Numbered from the stretch's first letter, positions 1-9,654 are shown. The stretch is DNA of 64,000 nucleotides from Bradyrhizobium diazoefficiens (GCF_016616885.1 NZ_CP067102.1:1826501-1890500); one strand, 5' to 3'. Notes: generated from the letters alone by a model not told the origin. Program-made: numbers and translations.

Positions 1-375
1 ATAGGCAAAGGCGAGCTTCATGCGGCCTTCCGCAATTGCCGGGATCATCTCGGCCTTTTGCGTTTCGCTCGCTCCTTGCCGCAGGATGCCGCCGGCGAGC
101 ACCACGGTCGCGAAATAGGGTTCGAGGATCAGCGCCTTGCCGAAGGCCTCCATGACGATCATTGTCTCAATCGCGCCACCGCCCAAGCCGCCATGCGCCT
201 CGGAAAACGGCAATGCCAGAAGCCCGAGTTCAGCATAGCGCGCCCACATCGCCTCGCTATAGCCGACCTTTTCAGCCTGATACTTACAGCGATCGTTGAA
301 GCTGTAGTTGTCGAGCATCACTCGCTCGACGCTATCCTTGAGGAGTTGCTGCTCCTCGGAATAATCAAAGTCCAC
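1..375 (-). CDS. acyl-CoA dehydrogenase, N-terminal part (runs off the window)
   Basis: The reverse strand reads an open frame from a GTG at 375 to the window edge (125 codons), starting VDFDYSEEQQLLKDSVERVM. This is the N-terminal helical domain of an acyl-CoA dehydrogenase, an FAD enzyme that forms the alpha-beta double bond of acyl-CoA and passes electrons to ETF. AGGAGA sits 9 nt before the GTG, which decides the start. The catalytic base and the rest of the FAD site lie outside the window. It follows the next dehydrogenase by 24 nt, so the two are probably co-transcribed and may form a heteromeric enzyme, as small paired dehydrogenases often do. Substrate unknown. Confidence 0.85.
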   Translation of the reverse strand, partial: MDFDYSEEQQLLKDSVERVMLDNYSFNDRCKYQAEKVGYSEAMWARYAELGLLALPFSEAHGGLGGGAIETMIVMEAFGKALILEPYFATVVLAGGILRQGASETQKAEMIPAIAEGRMKLAFAY

Positions 376-399
376 TGCTGAAACTCTCCTGAATGGGCC

Positions 400-1602
400 T
401 CACAGGCCTAGGATCACCTTGGCGATGATGTTCTTCTGGATCTCGTCGGAGCCTCCGTAGATCGGCACTTTGCGCACGTTGAAATAAGCGGGCGCAATGG
501 GTGCGGCCCAATCGGGCCCGATCGGCAATTCCTTGCGCTCGATCTCCTCGTCCGACTGATACGGCAACGCGTAGGGGCCGACCACGTCCAGCAGAAGCTC
601 CGCAATCGCCTGCTGGATTTCCGAGCCCTTGATCTTCAGAATCGAGCCCGCCGGGTCCGCCGTTCCCTTCTGCCGTTTCGATCTGTTGGAAACAACCCGA
701 AGCTGCGTCATCTCCAGCGCCTTCAGCTGGACCTCGATGCTAGCCACCCGCTTGCGGAAATCCGCCTGGTCGATCAGCCGCTCGCCTCCAACCCGCGTGC
801 GCGCAGCAAGCTCCTTGATGCGGCCCATCCGCAACTTGGAAATACCCACGTAGGTGATGTTGTAGCGTTCGTTGCCCAGGAGGAACTTGGCGTAGTCCCA
901 GCCGCGGTTCTCTTCACCCACGAGGTTCTCGGCCGGAACGCGGACGTCCTGGAAGAACACTTCGCAAACCTCATAGCCGCCGTCGATCAGCTCGATCGGA
1001 CGCACCGTTACGCCAGGAGACTTCAGATCGATCAGCATAAAGGAGATGCCCTGCTGCTTCTTCTTCGCTGTCGGATCTGTGCGCACCAGGCAAAAGATCC
1101 AGTCGGCATACTGTGCGCCCGTGGTCCAGGTCTTCTGCCCGTTGACAATATAGTGGTCGCCATCTCGCACCGCCCTCGTGCTGAGCGCGGCGAGGTCGGA
1201 TCCGGCTCCAGGCTCGGAGAAGCCTTGTGCCCACCAGTCCTCGAGCGTGGCGATTCGCGGCAAGAATCGCTTCTTCAGCGCCTCACTGCCGAAGGTGTAG
1301 ATGACGGGACCGCCCAGGTCGTAGCCGCTGCCGGCCGGTTCGGGCGCCGGCGTCTGGCTGATCTCCTCAGCGAAGATGTACTGCTTTACCGGGCTCCAGC
1401 CCGTGCCGCCATATTCGACCGGCCAGTGCGGCACGCTCCAGCCCTTCTCGGCGAGGATCTTTGTCCAACGCAGCTTGTCGTTCTTGCTGGGCTGTCTGCC
1501 TGCGATGAGCTTCTCCCGGATGTCGGCAGCCACTGCGGAGCGGAGAAAAGCCCTGACCTCGTCTCTGAAGGCGAGTTCATCTTCGGTAAAGCTCAGATCC
1601 AT
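400..1602 (-). CDS. acyl-CoA dehydrogenase
   Basis: A 400-residue acyl-CoA dehydrogenase: N-terminal helical domain (about 1-120), middle beta domain (about 125-220, with the FAD-site stretch FSEPGAGSDLAAL) and C-terminal helical domain ending YGGSDEIQKNIIAKVILGL, the usual family ending. The start is MDLSFTEDELAF at 1602, because GAAGGAAG lies about 9 nt upstream; a longer in-frame start 17 codons earlier lacks such a site. It lies between the CoA ligase (109 nt upstream) and a second dehydrogenase (24 nt downstream), all leftward. Inference: activation of a carboxylic acid followed by alpha-beta oxidation. The chain length or ring character of the substrate cannot be told from sequence. Confidence 0.92.
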   Translation of the reverse strand: MDLSFTEDELAFRDEVRAFLRSAVAADIREKLIAGRQPSKNDKLRWTKILAEKGWSVPHWPVEYGGTGWSPVKQYIFAEEISQTPAPEPAGSGYDLGGPVIYTFGSEALKKRFLPRIATLEDWWAQGFSEPGAGSDLAALSTRAVRDGDHYIVNGQKTWTTGAQYADWIFCLVRTDPTAKKKQQGISFMLIDLKSPGVTVRPIELIDGGYEVCEVFFQDVRVPAENLVGEENRGWDYAKFLLGNERYNITYVGISKLRMGRIKELAARTRVGGERLIDQADFRKRVASIEVQLKALEMTQLRVVSNRSKRQKGTADPAGSILKIKGSEIQQAIAELLLDVVGPYALPYQSDEEIERKELPIGPDWAAPIAPAYFNVRKVPIYGGSDEIQKNIIAKVILGL

Positions 1603-1711
1603 CGTTTTGCTTCCTTCGGTGCAAATAAGTGCGCCAAGGCCAACAACACCCACCAGAGAAGATTGCCCCCTCGCAATGCCTCTTAGCGTGTGTGGCCTCG
1701 ACGAGTGTTCG

Positions 1712-3901
1712 TCAAACTTTCTGCGGCGTTTTCCTGGTGATGAGGCAGTCGACCGCGGTCAGTCCGGCACCACCGGCGGCAAGGATGATGGGATTGACGT
1801 CGATCTCTCCGATCTCGTCGGCAAGATCGCTGCAGAGCGTGCTGAACTTGACGATGCAATCGGCAAAGGCCTCCAGGTCCGGCTTTGCCCCGCCCCGCGC
1901 GCCCCGCAGAACGCTCGCGCCGCGCAGTCGCCCAAGCTCCGCCTTGACTTCGGCCGCATCGAAGGGCGGCATCAGCGCACGCACGTCCTTCAGCGCCTCC
2001 ACCCAGATGCCGCCTAGGCCGAAGACGATCACCGGCCCGAATTGCGGGTCGAACGTCGCGCCCAGCATCATTCCGACGCCGGGTGTGGCCATCTCCTGCA
2101 CCAGCGCGCCGGCGATGTTCGCTTCGGGACATCGCGATCGCACCGAGCCCACGATCTGTTCGAACGTTGCGGCAGCCTGCTCGGACGAGGAGATGTTCAG
2201 CGCGACGCCGCCGACATCGGTCTTGTGCACTATGTCCGCTGACTCGACCTTCATCGCCACAGGAAAGCCGAGATCCTCAGCGACGCGCGCCGCCTGCTTC
2301 GCATCCGTCGCCAGCGCTTCGCGAGTGACGGGGATGCCATAGAGCGCAAGCAAGCGCTTGCCCTCCCGCAGCACGTCGCCCTTGGCCTCGCGCAGGATGC
2401 GCACCGCCTCCGCATAGCAGGCGCTGCGCTGGCCGCGGTGCGCGGACAGGCGATTGCCGGGTTTGCGCGTGCGCTGGAACTCGGCATATCCGATCAGTGC
2501 GGAGAGCGCCTTCAGTCCCGGGCCCACACCTTGCAGGAAGGGCATGCCATCGAATTCGGCTCGAGGCTCAAGCATTGGGTTTTGTGGGTCGCGCTCGGGG
2601 TAAAATTGACCGCCCGCAAAGCTCATCACCGGGAAGACCACCTCCGGCGCCGCATGAGCGGCGCGCTTCAATGCTTGGCCAGTGATCGTGCCCATATCAA
2701 TGGACGAAGCGAAGTCGTTGCCCCAAACGACCACGTCATAAGCACCAGAAGTGGCGAGCAATTGCAGGGATTCGTCGGTGATGCGCTCATCGTGGAAGCT
2801 CTGCCCAGTGAGATCGACCGGATTGCTGACGCTGCCGTACTCGGGCACTATGGCATCGAGCCGCGTCTTCACCGCCGGAGGCAGGGGTGAGAATTCTATG
2901 CCACAAGGCTCGGCAAGGTCGGACAGCAGATTGACTGCGGCACCGGACGAGGACACAAAGGCGACGCGCCGACCGCGAGGCCGCTTGGTAGTCGACAGTG
3001 CTGCCGCGGTCTCGATGAGCTCATCGGGCGTGTCGACCCGAACTACGCCCAGCTTCTTCAGCACGGCGTCGATTGCCACGTCCGAGCCCGCCACAGAGCC
3101 AGTATGAGCCAAAGCACCGTTGCGCGCAGCTTCGGAGCGGCCGATCTTGATCATGACGATCGGCTTGTTTTTGTCCGCCGCGCGCTCGCAGGCCTTGATA
3201 AATTCTAGAGGACGCTTGATCTGTTCGCAGTAGCAAGCGATCACGCGCGTGTGCTGGTCGTCAGCGAGGTAGTCAATGAAATCCGCCGCATCCAAGCAGG
3301 CTTCATTGCCGGTCGTGATGAGTTTCCCAATTCCGATCCCCCGGGCCGCTAGCGGCATGAGGAGCCCGGTAGAAAGCATGCCGCTTTGCAGCACAAGACT
3401 GACCCCGCCCGCCTTTAGGCTCGAAGGTTGGCATGCCATTGCCAATGCGATCAGACCGTTGGCAGCGCTCATCAACCCAACGCAGTTCGGGCCGACAATG
3501 GGGACGCCCGACCGTTCGGACCATTGCACGAGCCGGTGCTGCCTCGCGACGCCTTCGCCGCCCACTTCGGCAAAGTCACTCGAGATGATTTCGATCGCTC
3601 TGACCTGGGCGGCTTCGCAATCGTCGAGCACGGCCTGAATGCCGTCACTACGGATGCCGATCACGGCAAGGCCGACCGGAAAGGGGACGGCCGTCAGGCT
3701 CGGAAAGCAAGGCGTGCCCTCAATCTGCTCGTAACGCGGGTTCACGGTCGCGAGCTTGCCCGAGAAGCCCCATTTCTTAAGGTTCTTGAGGATGCTCGTG
3801 ACATAGCCTCCCTTAGGGGAAGCTCCCACAATCGCGACGGACTCCGCTCGGAAAAGGCGGTCGATCGCGTGGACCGATCGCAAATTGGAATGTGCGGTCA
3901 T
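1712..3901 (-). CDS. acyl-CoA synthetase, NDP-forming type (CoA-binding plus ATP-grasp)
   Basis: A 729-residue protein with the fused domain order of ADP-forming acetate-CoA ligase-like enzymes: CoA-binding Rossmann domain (about 10-140, SVAIVGASPKGGYV), succinyl-CoA-ligase-like domain (about 150-300) and ATP-grasp domain (about 490-725). His266 in ALAHTGSVAGSD matches the position of the phosphohistidine loop of the family. It makes or uses an acyl-CoA with a nucleotide and phosphate. It is the first gene of the leftward operon with two acyl-CoA dehydrogenases, so it probably activates their substrate. Some family members are acyltransferases rather than ligases, so the exact reaction is open. 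Confidence 0.9.
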   Translation of the reverse strand: MTAHSNLRSVHAIDRLFRAESVAIVGASPKGGYVTSILKNLKKWGFSGKLATVNPRYEQIEGTPCFPSLTAVPFPVGLAVIGIRSDGIQAVLDDCEAAQVRAIEIISSDFAEVGGEGVARQHRLVQWSERSGVPIVGPNCVGLMSAANGLIALAMACQPSSLKAGGVSLVLQSGMLSTGLLMPLAARGIGIGKLITTGNEACLDAADFIDYLADDQHTRVIACYCEQIKRPLEFIKACERAADKNKPIVMIKIGRSEAARNGALAHTGSVAGSDVAIDAVLKKLGVVRVDTPDELIETAAALSTTKRPRGRRVAFVSSSGAAVNLLSDLAEPCGIEFSPLPPAVKTRLDAIVPEYGSVSNPVDLTGQSFHDERITDESLQLLATSGAYDVVVWGNDFASSIDMGTITGQALKRAAHAAPEVVFPVMSFAGGQFYPERDPQNPMLEPRAEFDGMPFLQGVGPGLKALSALIGYAEFQRTRKPGNRLSAHRGQRSACYAEAVRILREAKGDVLREGKRLLALYGIPVTREALATDAKQAARVAEDLGFPVAMKVESADIVHKTDVGGVALNISSSEQAAATFEQIVGSVRSRCPEANIAGALVQEMATPGVGMMLGATFDPQFGPVIVFGLGGIWVEALKDVRALMPPFDAAEVKAELGRLRGASVLRGARGGAKPDLEAFADCIVKFSTLCSDLADEIGEIDVNPIILAAGGAGLTAVDCLITRKTPQKV

Positions 3902-4259
3902 ACTTGGTTTTTCCTTGGGTTACTTACTGAGCTTAGACAGCAAGCTGGCTTTTCGGCATTGGATCTTGCGCGATTGTTGCCATCCGGACCCACGCGAATC
4001 TGCGGGATCGCTCAGGCGCCCGCGCCACACCGCTGGCTTGCTTGACCGGTGTCTCTGGAAGTACGTTTCAGTACTCTTTAGCGTTGACAAGATCACCTGC
4101 TCGAACAGGTGGACAGCACGAAAAATACCGCCTGCCGTCGACAAAATCCCGTAAATCGCGGCGGGATAAGAGAAATCCTGCAAAGGCGAAGCAAACAGCG
4201 GTAGTTTCGACTAGGGTCTGTTGGAATTCATCGGGAGTTTATCACGGCAGCGGCCAGAT
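3902..4259. other. intergenic, promoter side of the acyl-CoA operon
   Basis: No gene recognised. The stretch lies upstream of the leftward CoA ligase gene and ends against an IS5-type remnant. It should hold the operon promoter, but I see no convincing motif. Confidence 0.4.
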
Positions 4260-4800
4260 GGATCATGGAGACGAAGCTTGATCGGTCTTGTCGGCGCGCA
4301 TGGCGATGCGTTTGAACTCTTTGAGCTTCTCGAAGAAGTTCGAGATCAGATGCCACCATTTGTACATCTCCTAAGGCCGCCGCCGTCGAGCGCGTTGCTC
4401 ATGCTGGCGCCGGAGGTGAGGTCGATGGCGAGAGGTTTCGCGCGGCACGGATGCTGGGAGATGACGACGTTGGCGCCGCGTGCGTCGAGCTCGGCGATGA
4501 TGGCGTTGCTGTCGAACGGTTTGTCAGCGATCGGCGCATCGAAGGCCGACCCGTTGATGAGCGGCGGAACGCGACCGTGTCGAAGCGCTGTCCGGGCAGC
4601 AGCACGAAGCGAACGAGATTGTCGAGCGCATTGGTGAGCGTCACGATTTTGGTGGTCATGCAGCCCCTTCGAACGGCCGATGGCCTGGCTTTGAGTCCCC
4701 CTTTTGTGCGCAGTCCGTGGCGGTGGACCTTGACGATAGTGGCGTCGGCCATGGCGTAATCAATGTCCGGCTCGTCCGAGACAGACGCGAGCCGCGCGCT
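4260..4800 (-). pseudogene. IS5-family transposase remnant (IS427/IS1031-like)
   Basis: The reverse strand from about 4752 reads TIVKVHRHG, GGLKARPSA, GCMTTKIVTLTNALDNLVRF and VLLPGQRFDTV, the central DDE region of IS5-type transposases of this group. A frameshift follows. The C-terminal part (LIADKPFDSNAIIAELDARG-like, then FEKLKEFKRIAMRADKTDQ-like, close to 4270-4380) lies in another frame. The N-terminal part of the transposase is missing. It separates the acyl-CoA operon from the dioxygenase gene. Confidence 0.8.
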
Positions 4801-4882
4801 CTATCGTGCGTGCGACCTCATAGAAGCCGGATTGTCCACTAGAGCGTGCATCGTCCGGATCTGCGAACGCGCTAGGTGACCT

Positions 4883-5782
4883 TCACGGGCGGCTGTTTGA
4901 TGGTCTTCGCATTACGCTGCGCCGGCCGTCGACGCTGACGGGCACGTCGCCATCAATGGTGGCACGACGAACAACGCGATGCTGGTCGTAATCCTTGACC
5001 GCATAATGTTGGGTCGCGCGGTTGTCCCAGATCGCAACATCGCCCTCCCTCCAGCTCCAGCGCACGGTATTTTCGGGCGCGGTGATGTGAAACTGGAACA
5101 GATCGAAGAGTCTATTGCCATCATATTTCGGGATATCAACGAAGCCCTTCACCAAATCGCCGAGGACCAGCGTACGCTCCCCGGTCTCGGGGTGGACACG
5201 CACAACCGGATGCTCGGTCTCATAGATCGTTTTGGCGTAGATCTCATCAACAAACTTCTTTTCAGCCTCGCTGATACGCGGCATTACGGTATAGTCGTAG
5301 GCGTTGCTGTGAACGGCCCATAGCTCGTCCGCAAGCCGTTGCAGCGGCGGCGGTAGGTCGAGATATGCAGCTGCCGTATTTGACCAAATCGTATCGCCGC
5401 CGATTGGCGGGATCACAACCCCCCGCAGCACGGCAATTTTGGGATAGGCTTCAACGAAACTCACATCAACATGCCACAGATCGGACCGCCTGCCACCGCG
5501 GGTGGAGTCAATGTTGAGAATCGACGCCGTCCCCTCTGTCACATGGAGCGTCGGATGTGGCACGAGCTTTCCCAGACGAACAGCAAAGCGCTCTTGCTCG
5601 GCGTCGTCTAGATGACCCTGGTCCCGGAAGAAGATGACCTTATGCTCGAGCAGCAAGCTGTTGATCGCACCGATCGTCCGACTCGATAAATCGCCCGACA
5701 GCTTGATGTTTCTGATTTCAGCGCCGATGCGCGCTGTGCATCTGACGATGTTAGCACCATCGATCAAAGCCGTTTCAGTCAT
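4883..5782 (-). CDS. TauD/TfdA-family 2-oxoglutarate-dependent dioxygenase
   Basis: A 299-residue non-haem Fe(II) dioxygenase. The iron ligands are visible: His104 and Asp106 in LWHVDVSF and His259 in NRATQHYAV; Arg269, or the Arg pair just after it, is the expected 2-oxoglutarate anchor. The family hydroxylates taurine, 2,4-D and other sulfonates, ethers or amino acids, using 2-oxoglutarate and O2. The start at MTETALIDG is chosen because GGAGAA lies 10 nt before it; the long upstream extension has no family similarity. It stands alone between IS remnants. Substrate unknown; taurine is only one possibility. Confidence 0.9.
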   Translation of the reverse strand: MTETALIDGANIVRCTARIGAEIRNIKLSGDLSSRTIGAINSLLLEHKVIFFRDQGHLDDAEQERFAVRLGKLVPHPTLHVTEGTASILNIDSTRGGRRSDLWHVDVSFVEAYPKIAVLRGVVIPPIGGDTIWSNTAAAYLDLPPPLQRLADELWAVHSNAYDYTVMPRISEAEKKFVDEIYAKTIYETEHPVVRVHPETGERTLVLGDLVKGFVDIPKYDGNRLFDLFQFHITAPENTVRWSWREGDVAIWDNRATQHYAVKDYDQHRVVRRATIDGDVPVSVDGRRSVMRRPSNSRP

Positions 5783-6242
5783 GGCTGTGTTCTCCATTTT
5801 ACCAGTCGATCCCAGCAAGCACCGTGCCAGAGCCAGGCATGAAGCCGTGCATTTAGGAATTAGGATCGCGCAGGCCGACGTTGCGAAAAGATATTCTGTA
5901 TTGTCGAGTATACGACAAACGCTGGTCGAGAAGCGATCAAACCCTCGGGCTTTCTCCACATGAACGCAGTACGCTTGATGGTGACATAGACGTCAGCTCC
6001 CGGCTTCGATCCAGTTGCCTGCATCACCAATCAGGTTTGTTCCTGTCCCATCCCTACCGAGCTCTGAGCCGTCGGTGATGCGATCGTCTGACGCGCCGCC
6101 GCCATTCGGACCGACAGTCCGTACGCATAAAAACATCCGTTGCCTCGGGCGACTGAACGTCACAAGTACGATGACATTTCCGAATCCTTGAAACCGATCA
6201 ACGGTGCTCGCTCGTGCGGCGTGTTCTTGAGGCCAGCCCAGT
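5783..6242. other. intergenic, no gene recognised
   Basis: About 460 bases between the dioxygenase start and an IS701-type remnant. No open frame resembles a family I know, and no clear promoter or repeat was seen. Confidence 0.4.
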
Positions 6243-6566
6243 TTAGGTCGAACTCTTCTTCGCGCTCGTCACCCCACGCACCATCCGGCTAGGATCGTTC
6301 GATTCCACCGCCGACCCGGGACATGCGCGGCCTTCAGGTGAACGGGTTCGTCCGTCCATTCCTTTGGCAGGCAGAGCGCCCGGTCGATGAAGGCATGGCC
6401 ATGCCGCGACACATAGGAGGCGAAGACTCCGATCGGGCAATTGGTGATCTTGCCCGCCGAGCCAGTTTACTGGCGAGGCCTTGCCCTGTTTCAAAAAGCC
6501 GGTCTCATCGATGACCTGAACCGCGTCCTCATCGCCAAGCGTTTCCAGCGCGTAGTCACGGACCAT
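6243..6566 (-). pseudogene. IS701-family transposase remnant
   Basis: The reverse strand reads MVRDYALETLGDEDAVQVID then ETGFLKQGKAS, the first catalytic Asp block of IS701-type transposases. It then shifts frame: pieces like KITNCPIGVFASYVS, RHGHAF and LPKEWTDEPVHLKAAHVPG appear in another frame. Both the N-terminal and the large C-terminal part are gone. Confidence 0.75.
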
Positions 6567-6679
6567 CGAGGACGCGAAGGCGTTCCTGCGTCAGCACTGG
6601 CCAAACAGTCGGTCTTAACTGCTCGACGGAAACTATCGGCCTCAGCCGGTTAAGCGGCTCGAAATCCCAAAGCCAGATC

Positions 6680-7200
6680 CCGGGGTCAGGAAACTCGGCG
6701 TCCCCCTGTGTCGTCGACCGCCGATTCAACAAGCCGTGCTGCAACTTCTCCAAGAGCAATGGATCCGACGTTTTCGGAACACAGTTTCGGATTTCGGCCG
6801 GGGCGGTCCGCCCATCAGGCTATAGTCCAGGCACAGCGTTACGTCGCCGATGGTTACAACGTAGTGGTTGATCTCGGTTTGGAAAGACTTTTTCGACCGA
6901 GTTAACCACGACATCCTGATGTTGGATACCCGATAAACGCGTGCTCAAACTTATCCGGGCATTCCTGAATGCCGGCGTGTTGGAAGATGGTTTGGTCCGA
7001 CCGGTGAACGAAGGGACCCCGCAAGGCGGTCCGCTCTCGCCCTTCCTCAGCAATGTCGTGCTCGACGATCTCGGCAAGCAATTGGCTCGACGTGGTCACC
7101 GGTTCTGCTGTTACGCGATGATTGCAACATCTACGTTCGCACCCACCACGACGGCGAAAGGGTGAGGGCCTCGATAAGCCGGTTCCTGACCGTGCCTGGG
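6680..7200 (+). pseudogene. group II intron reverse transcriptase, broken
   Basis: Reverse-transcriptase blocks occur in order but in several frames: GVRKLGVPL and IQQAVLQLLQEQW (6683-6765), DPTFSEHSFGFRPGRSAHQA (6759 on), VVVDLGLERLF, then VLKLIRAFLNAGVLEDGLV and NEGTPQGGPLSPFLSNVVL (6941-7080). At the catalytic YADD site (about 7110) one base is missing, giving YAMIAT; restoring it would read YADDCNIY. The frame ends soon after RASISRFLT, so the maturase (X) domain is deleted. Retrotransposition from this copy is not possible. Confidence 0.85.
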
Positions 7201-7216
7201 CCGGCTTAACTCGATC

Positions 7217-7295
7217 GAACCGCCGTGGTACGGACCCGTATGCCCGGTGGTGTGGGAGGGGCGGCGTCGCAAGACGTTCCCCTATCCCGATCATC
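7217..7295 (+). ncRNA. group II intron 3' end: domain V hairpin and 3' terminus
   Basis: Positions 7217-7250 form a 34-nt hairpin with the domain V plan: lower stem 7220-7225 with 7245-7250, a short bulge, then an upper stem with a GACC tetraloop (7233-7236). It is followed by GTGTGGGAGGG and a C-rich arm ending CTATCCCGAT near 7290, typical of the 3' end of this bacterial intron type. It lies 3' of the broken intron ORF, so it marks the old intron boundary. The structure call is by eye. Confidence 0.65.
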
Positions 7296-7324
7296 CCCTT
7301 CGATTCACTCAGCTCGGCGAATCT

Positions 7325-7595
7325 TCTGGGCCAAGATGATCGATAAGATTGGCCCAGTCACGAGGCCGGAGCAACGATCGATGTGCTCGTGACCCAAGCC
7401 GGCGTCGCCATCAATCCGCGGCGCAAAGACACTCCGGATCGCTAGGTCGAGGCTCGGGAGATTGACGAGCTCAGATGGCTGGCGTCGCGAGGCATGCTTC
7501 GCTCGCGGCAGGCCACTCCGAGCGGCTGGCCAGCTGGGGTCGTGGAGGATCGCGATGGAAAGGTCGGCGATGTAGTTTGTCGCAGCCCCCCGGGA
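7325..7595 (+). pseudogene. citrate lyase alpha subunit, C-terminal remnant
   Basis: Just after the intron 3' end the plus strand reads TIDVLVTQAGVAINPRRKD, a stop, then EIDELRWLAS and GVVEDRDGKVGDVVCR. These match the C-terminal motifs I know from CitF (TIDVVVTEAGIAVNPRR, TIEELR, VVEYRDGTVIDVV). A frameshift sits near 7365 and a TAG near 7443. CitF is the citrate:acetyl-ACP transferase subunit of citrate lyase. Only about 90 codons remain and no other cit gene is nearby. Confidence 0.6.
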
Positions 7596-7611
7596 GTGGC
7601 GGGCACTACGA

Positions 7612-7911
7612 TTAGGGGGCGGACAGGATCCTGCGAAGGCGCGCAGCCTTTTCTTCATCAATGGTTCCGCAGTTGATGCCGAGCCCAACTGTTCGATCGC
7701 AGACGATCCGGTAGAATTCCATCACGTCCGGCGGCAATTTCGACAGCGCCGCGACATGCTTCTCGATGCTGCCAACGTCTCCACGCGACACCGGACCGGC
7801 CATGCCATTGGCGATGCCTGCCGACTCTATCGACGACAATGTGCCCTTTGCCAGCGGCAATAGCGCGCGCACTGCCTCTTCCTCGGTCGTGCCCCACGAC
7901 TGCCAGATCCT
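7612..7911 (-). pseudogene. DUF2520-type (Rossmann-like) dehydrogenase, C-terminal remnant
   Basis: The reverse strand from about 7908 to 7612 encodes IWQSWGTTEEEAVRALLPLA then GTLSSIE, MAGPVSRGDVGSIEKHVAAL and FYRIVCDRTVGLG, the helical C-terminal domain of DUF2520 proteins (6-phosphogluconate-dehydrogenase-like). The N-terminal NAD domain was replaced by an IS630 fragment at about 7912-7920, so the longer open frame to 8172 is chimeric. Confidence 0.6.
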
Positions 7912-7920
7912 GGTGGCCTC

Positions 7921-8256
7921 ATGAACGCCGTCGCCTTCCTCGCCTATGTCGAACAGGTGTTGGTACCTACTCTCAATCCCGACGACATCGTCGTAATGGA
8001 CAACCTGCCGGCACATAAAGGTGCCGCCGTCCGGGCCGCAATCGAGGCCTGCGGCGCCAGTCTTCTGCTGCTGCCGCCATACTCGCCCGACTTCAATCCG
8101 ATCGAGAACGCCTTTGCCAAATTCAAATCGAGCCTGCGCAAAGCCGCCGCCAGGACCGTCGACACCCTCCAAGTCGCAATCGCCAACGCCTACCGAGCAT
8201 TCACCCCCAACGAATGCGCCAACTACTTCCTGGCCGCAGGATATAGTTCAATCTGA
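7921..8256 (+). pseudogene. IS630-family transposase, C-terminal fragment
   Basis: The 111 residues include DDIVVMDNLPAHK (second catalytic Asp) and LLLLPPYSPDFNPIENAFAK (catalytic Glu), the end of an IS630-type DDE transposase. The first catalytic Asp and the N-terminal HTH are missing, so this is a 3' end of an element fused to the DUF2520 remnant on its left. Confidence 0.9.
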
Positions 8257-8269
8257 TCGGAATCTGCTC

Positions 8270-9560
8270 TAGCAGTCTGCTGAAGAACCCGCTCGCCACG
8301 GAGAGGGCTTGATGATTCACTTTATCATCCCGATTCGGTGGAGGCGATCATGCGCGGCAGGTTTACGGATCAGGGCGGCCTGTTTTCGTACATCGCGCCG
8401 GAAAAGCGTGTGCCAGCGAACCATCCGCTGCGGAAGGTCCGGGAACTTGTCCGGGATGTCTTGAGTGATTTGAACCGCAGCCTTGGGAGGCTCTACGCTA
8501 GCGAGGGACGTCCTTCGATCCCTCCGGAGCAATTGCTGAGCGCCTTGCTGCTGCAGGTGTTCTACGGCATCCGCTCGGAACGCCAGTTGATGGAGCAACT
8601 GGACTACAATCTTTTGTACCGCTGGTTCGTGGGCCTGTCGCCGGACGATCCGGTCTGGGATCCGACCACCTTCACCAAGAACCGGGAGCGGCTGCAGAAC
8701 GGCGATGTGTTCACGAAGTTCATGACCTGGCTCTGAACCATCCGCAGGTCAAGCCGCTGCTGTCGGACGAGCACTTCTCGGTGGACGGGACGCTGATTGA
8801 AGCCTGGGCTTCACAGAAGAGTTTTCGTCCCAAGGACGGCTCCGGCGACGATGATGACGGCGCCAACTTTCACGGCCAGAAGCGCAAGAACGACACCCAT
8901 GCGAGTACCAGCGACCCGGACAGCAGACTTTATCGCAAGGCGGCCGGACGGGAGGCCAAGCTTTGCTATATGGGCCACGCCACCATGGAGAACCGGCATG
9001 GGCTGGCGGTGGCCGGCAGGGTCACGCATGCCAATGGCACCGCCGAACGCCGGGCCTCGGAGATCATGCTGAAGGCGAGACGCAAAGCCGCAGGTCGCCG
9101 CATCACGGCCGGTGAGGACAAGGCGTACGATACCGCCGATCATGTCGCCAATCTTCGCGCCATCGGCGTGACGCCGCATGTGACGCAGAACCAAGCCGTC
9201 ACCAAAACCGGCAAGACCCGCAACAGCGCCATCGACGAACGAACCACGCGGCATCCGGGATATGGCATGTCGCAATCACGCCGGGCGATGATCGAATGCA
9301 TCTTCGGATGGGGCAAGCAGCACGGCACCATGCGCAAGACCAAACATCGCGGCATCGCGCGCGTCGCCGCCGACTTCCTGCTCAATCTGATCGCCTACAA
9401 CCTGATCCGCATTCCCAAACTGCTTGCCGCTTAGCCACCCGCGTCAGGGTACACCCAGCACCAGACTAGGAAATTACAACCAACTCCACCGCGCTGCCCC
9501 CAACAACGACCGGCAAGAACACGAAAACTCTCCATTTCAAGGTTTTTCAGCAAACTGCTA
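8270..9560 (+). mobile_element. IS5/IS1182-like insertion sequence, nearly complete
   Basis: Imperfect terminal inverted repeats bound the element: TAGCAGTCTGCTGAAGAACC at 8270-8289 and the complement of GGTTTTTCAGCAAACTGCTA at 9541-9560 (3 differences in 20). With one flanking base on each side both junctions read CTAG, a possible 4-bp target duplication. It carries one frameshifted transposase gene. A related, more decayed copy with matching ends lies at 14811-16010 in the opposite orientation. Confidence 0.85.
8338..9434 (+). pseudogene. IS transposase (DDE_Tnp_1 type), one frameshift
   Basis: The N-terminal part (8338-8736) starts MRGRFTDQGGLFSYIAPEKR and contains SERQLMEQLDYNLLYRWFVG. 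The catalytic part reads LNHPQVKPLLSDEHFSVDGT in another frame and continues to 9434 with NFHGQKRKNDTHAS, MGHATMENRHG and RRAMIECIFGWGKQ. A single indel near 8728 (KFMT, then LALNHPQ) breaks the gene. No slippery run such as A6G is present there, so I read it as a mutation rather than programmed frameshifting. Confidence 0.85.
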
Positions 9561-9654
9561 GTGGATTAGTCCTTCGGCGCTCCGTTGAATTTTGAATCAG
9601 GATGTCGACCGGCTTGTCGCCGAGCGAGCTTAATTGAACGCCTTCTAAGGTTGC

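Noticed and set aside
7912..8172. DUF2520 protein extended to 8172
   Set aside because: Codons beyond 7908 are the antisense of the IS630 transposase fragment, so the N-terminal part of this frame is an artefact of the junction.
8720..8790. Programmed frameshift in the IS transposase
   Set aside because: No slippery heptamer is present at the junction, and the related element at 14811-16010 is read through this point in one frame, so a mutation is more likely.
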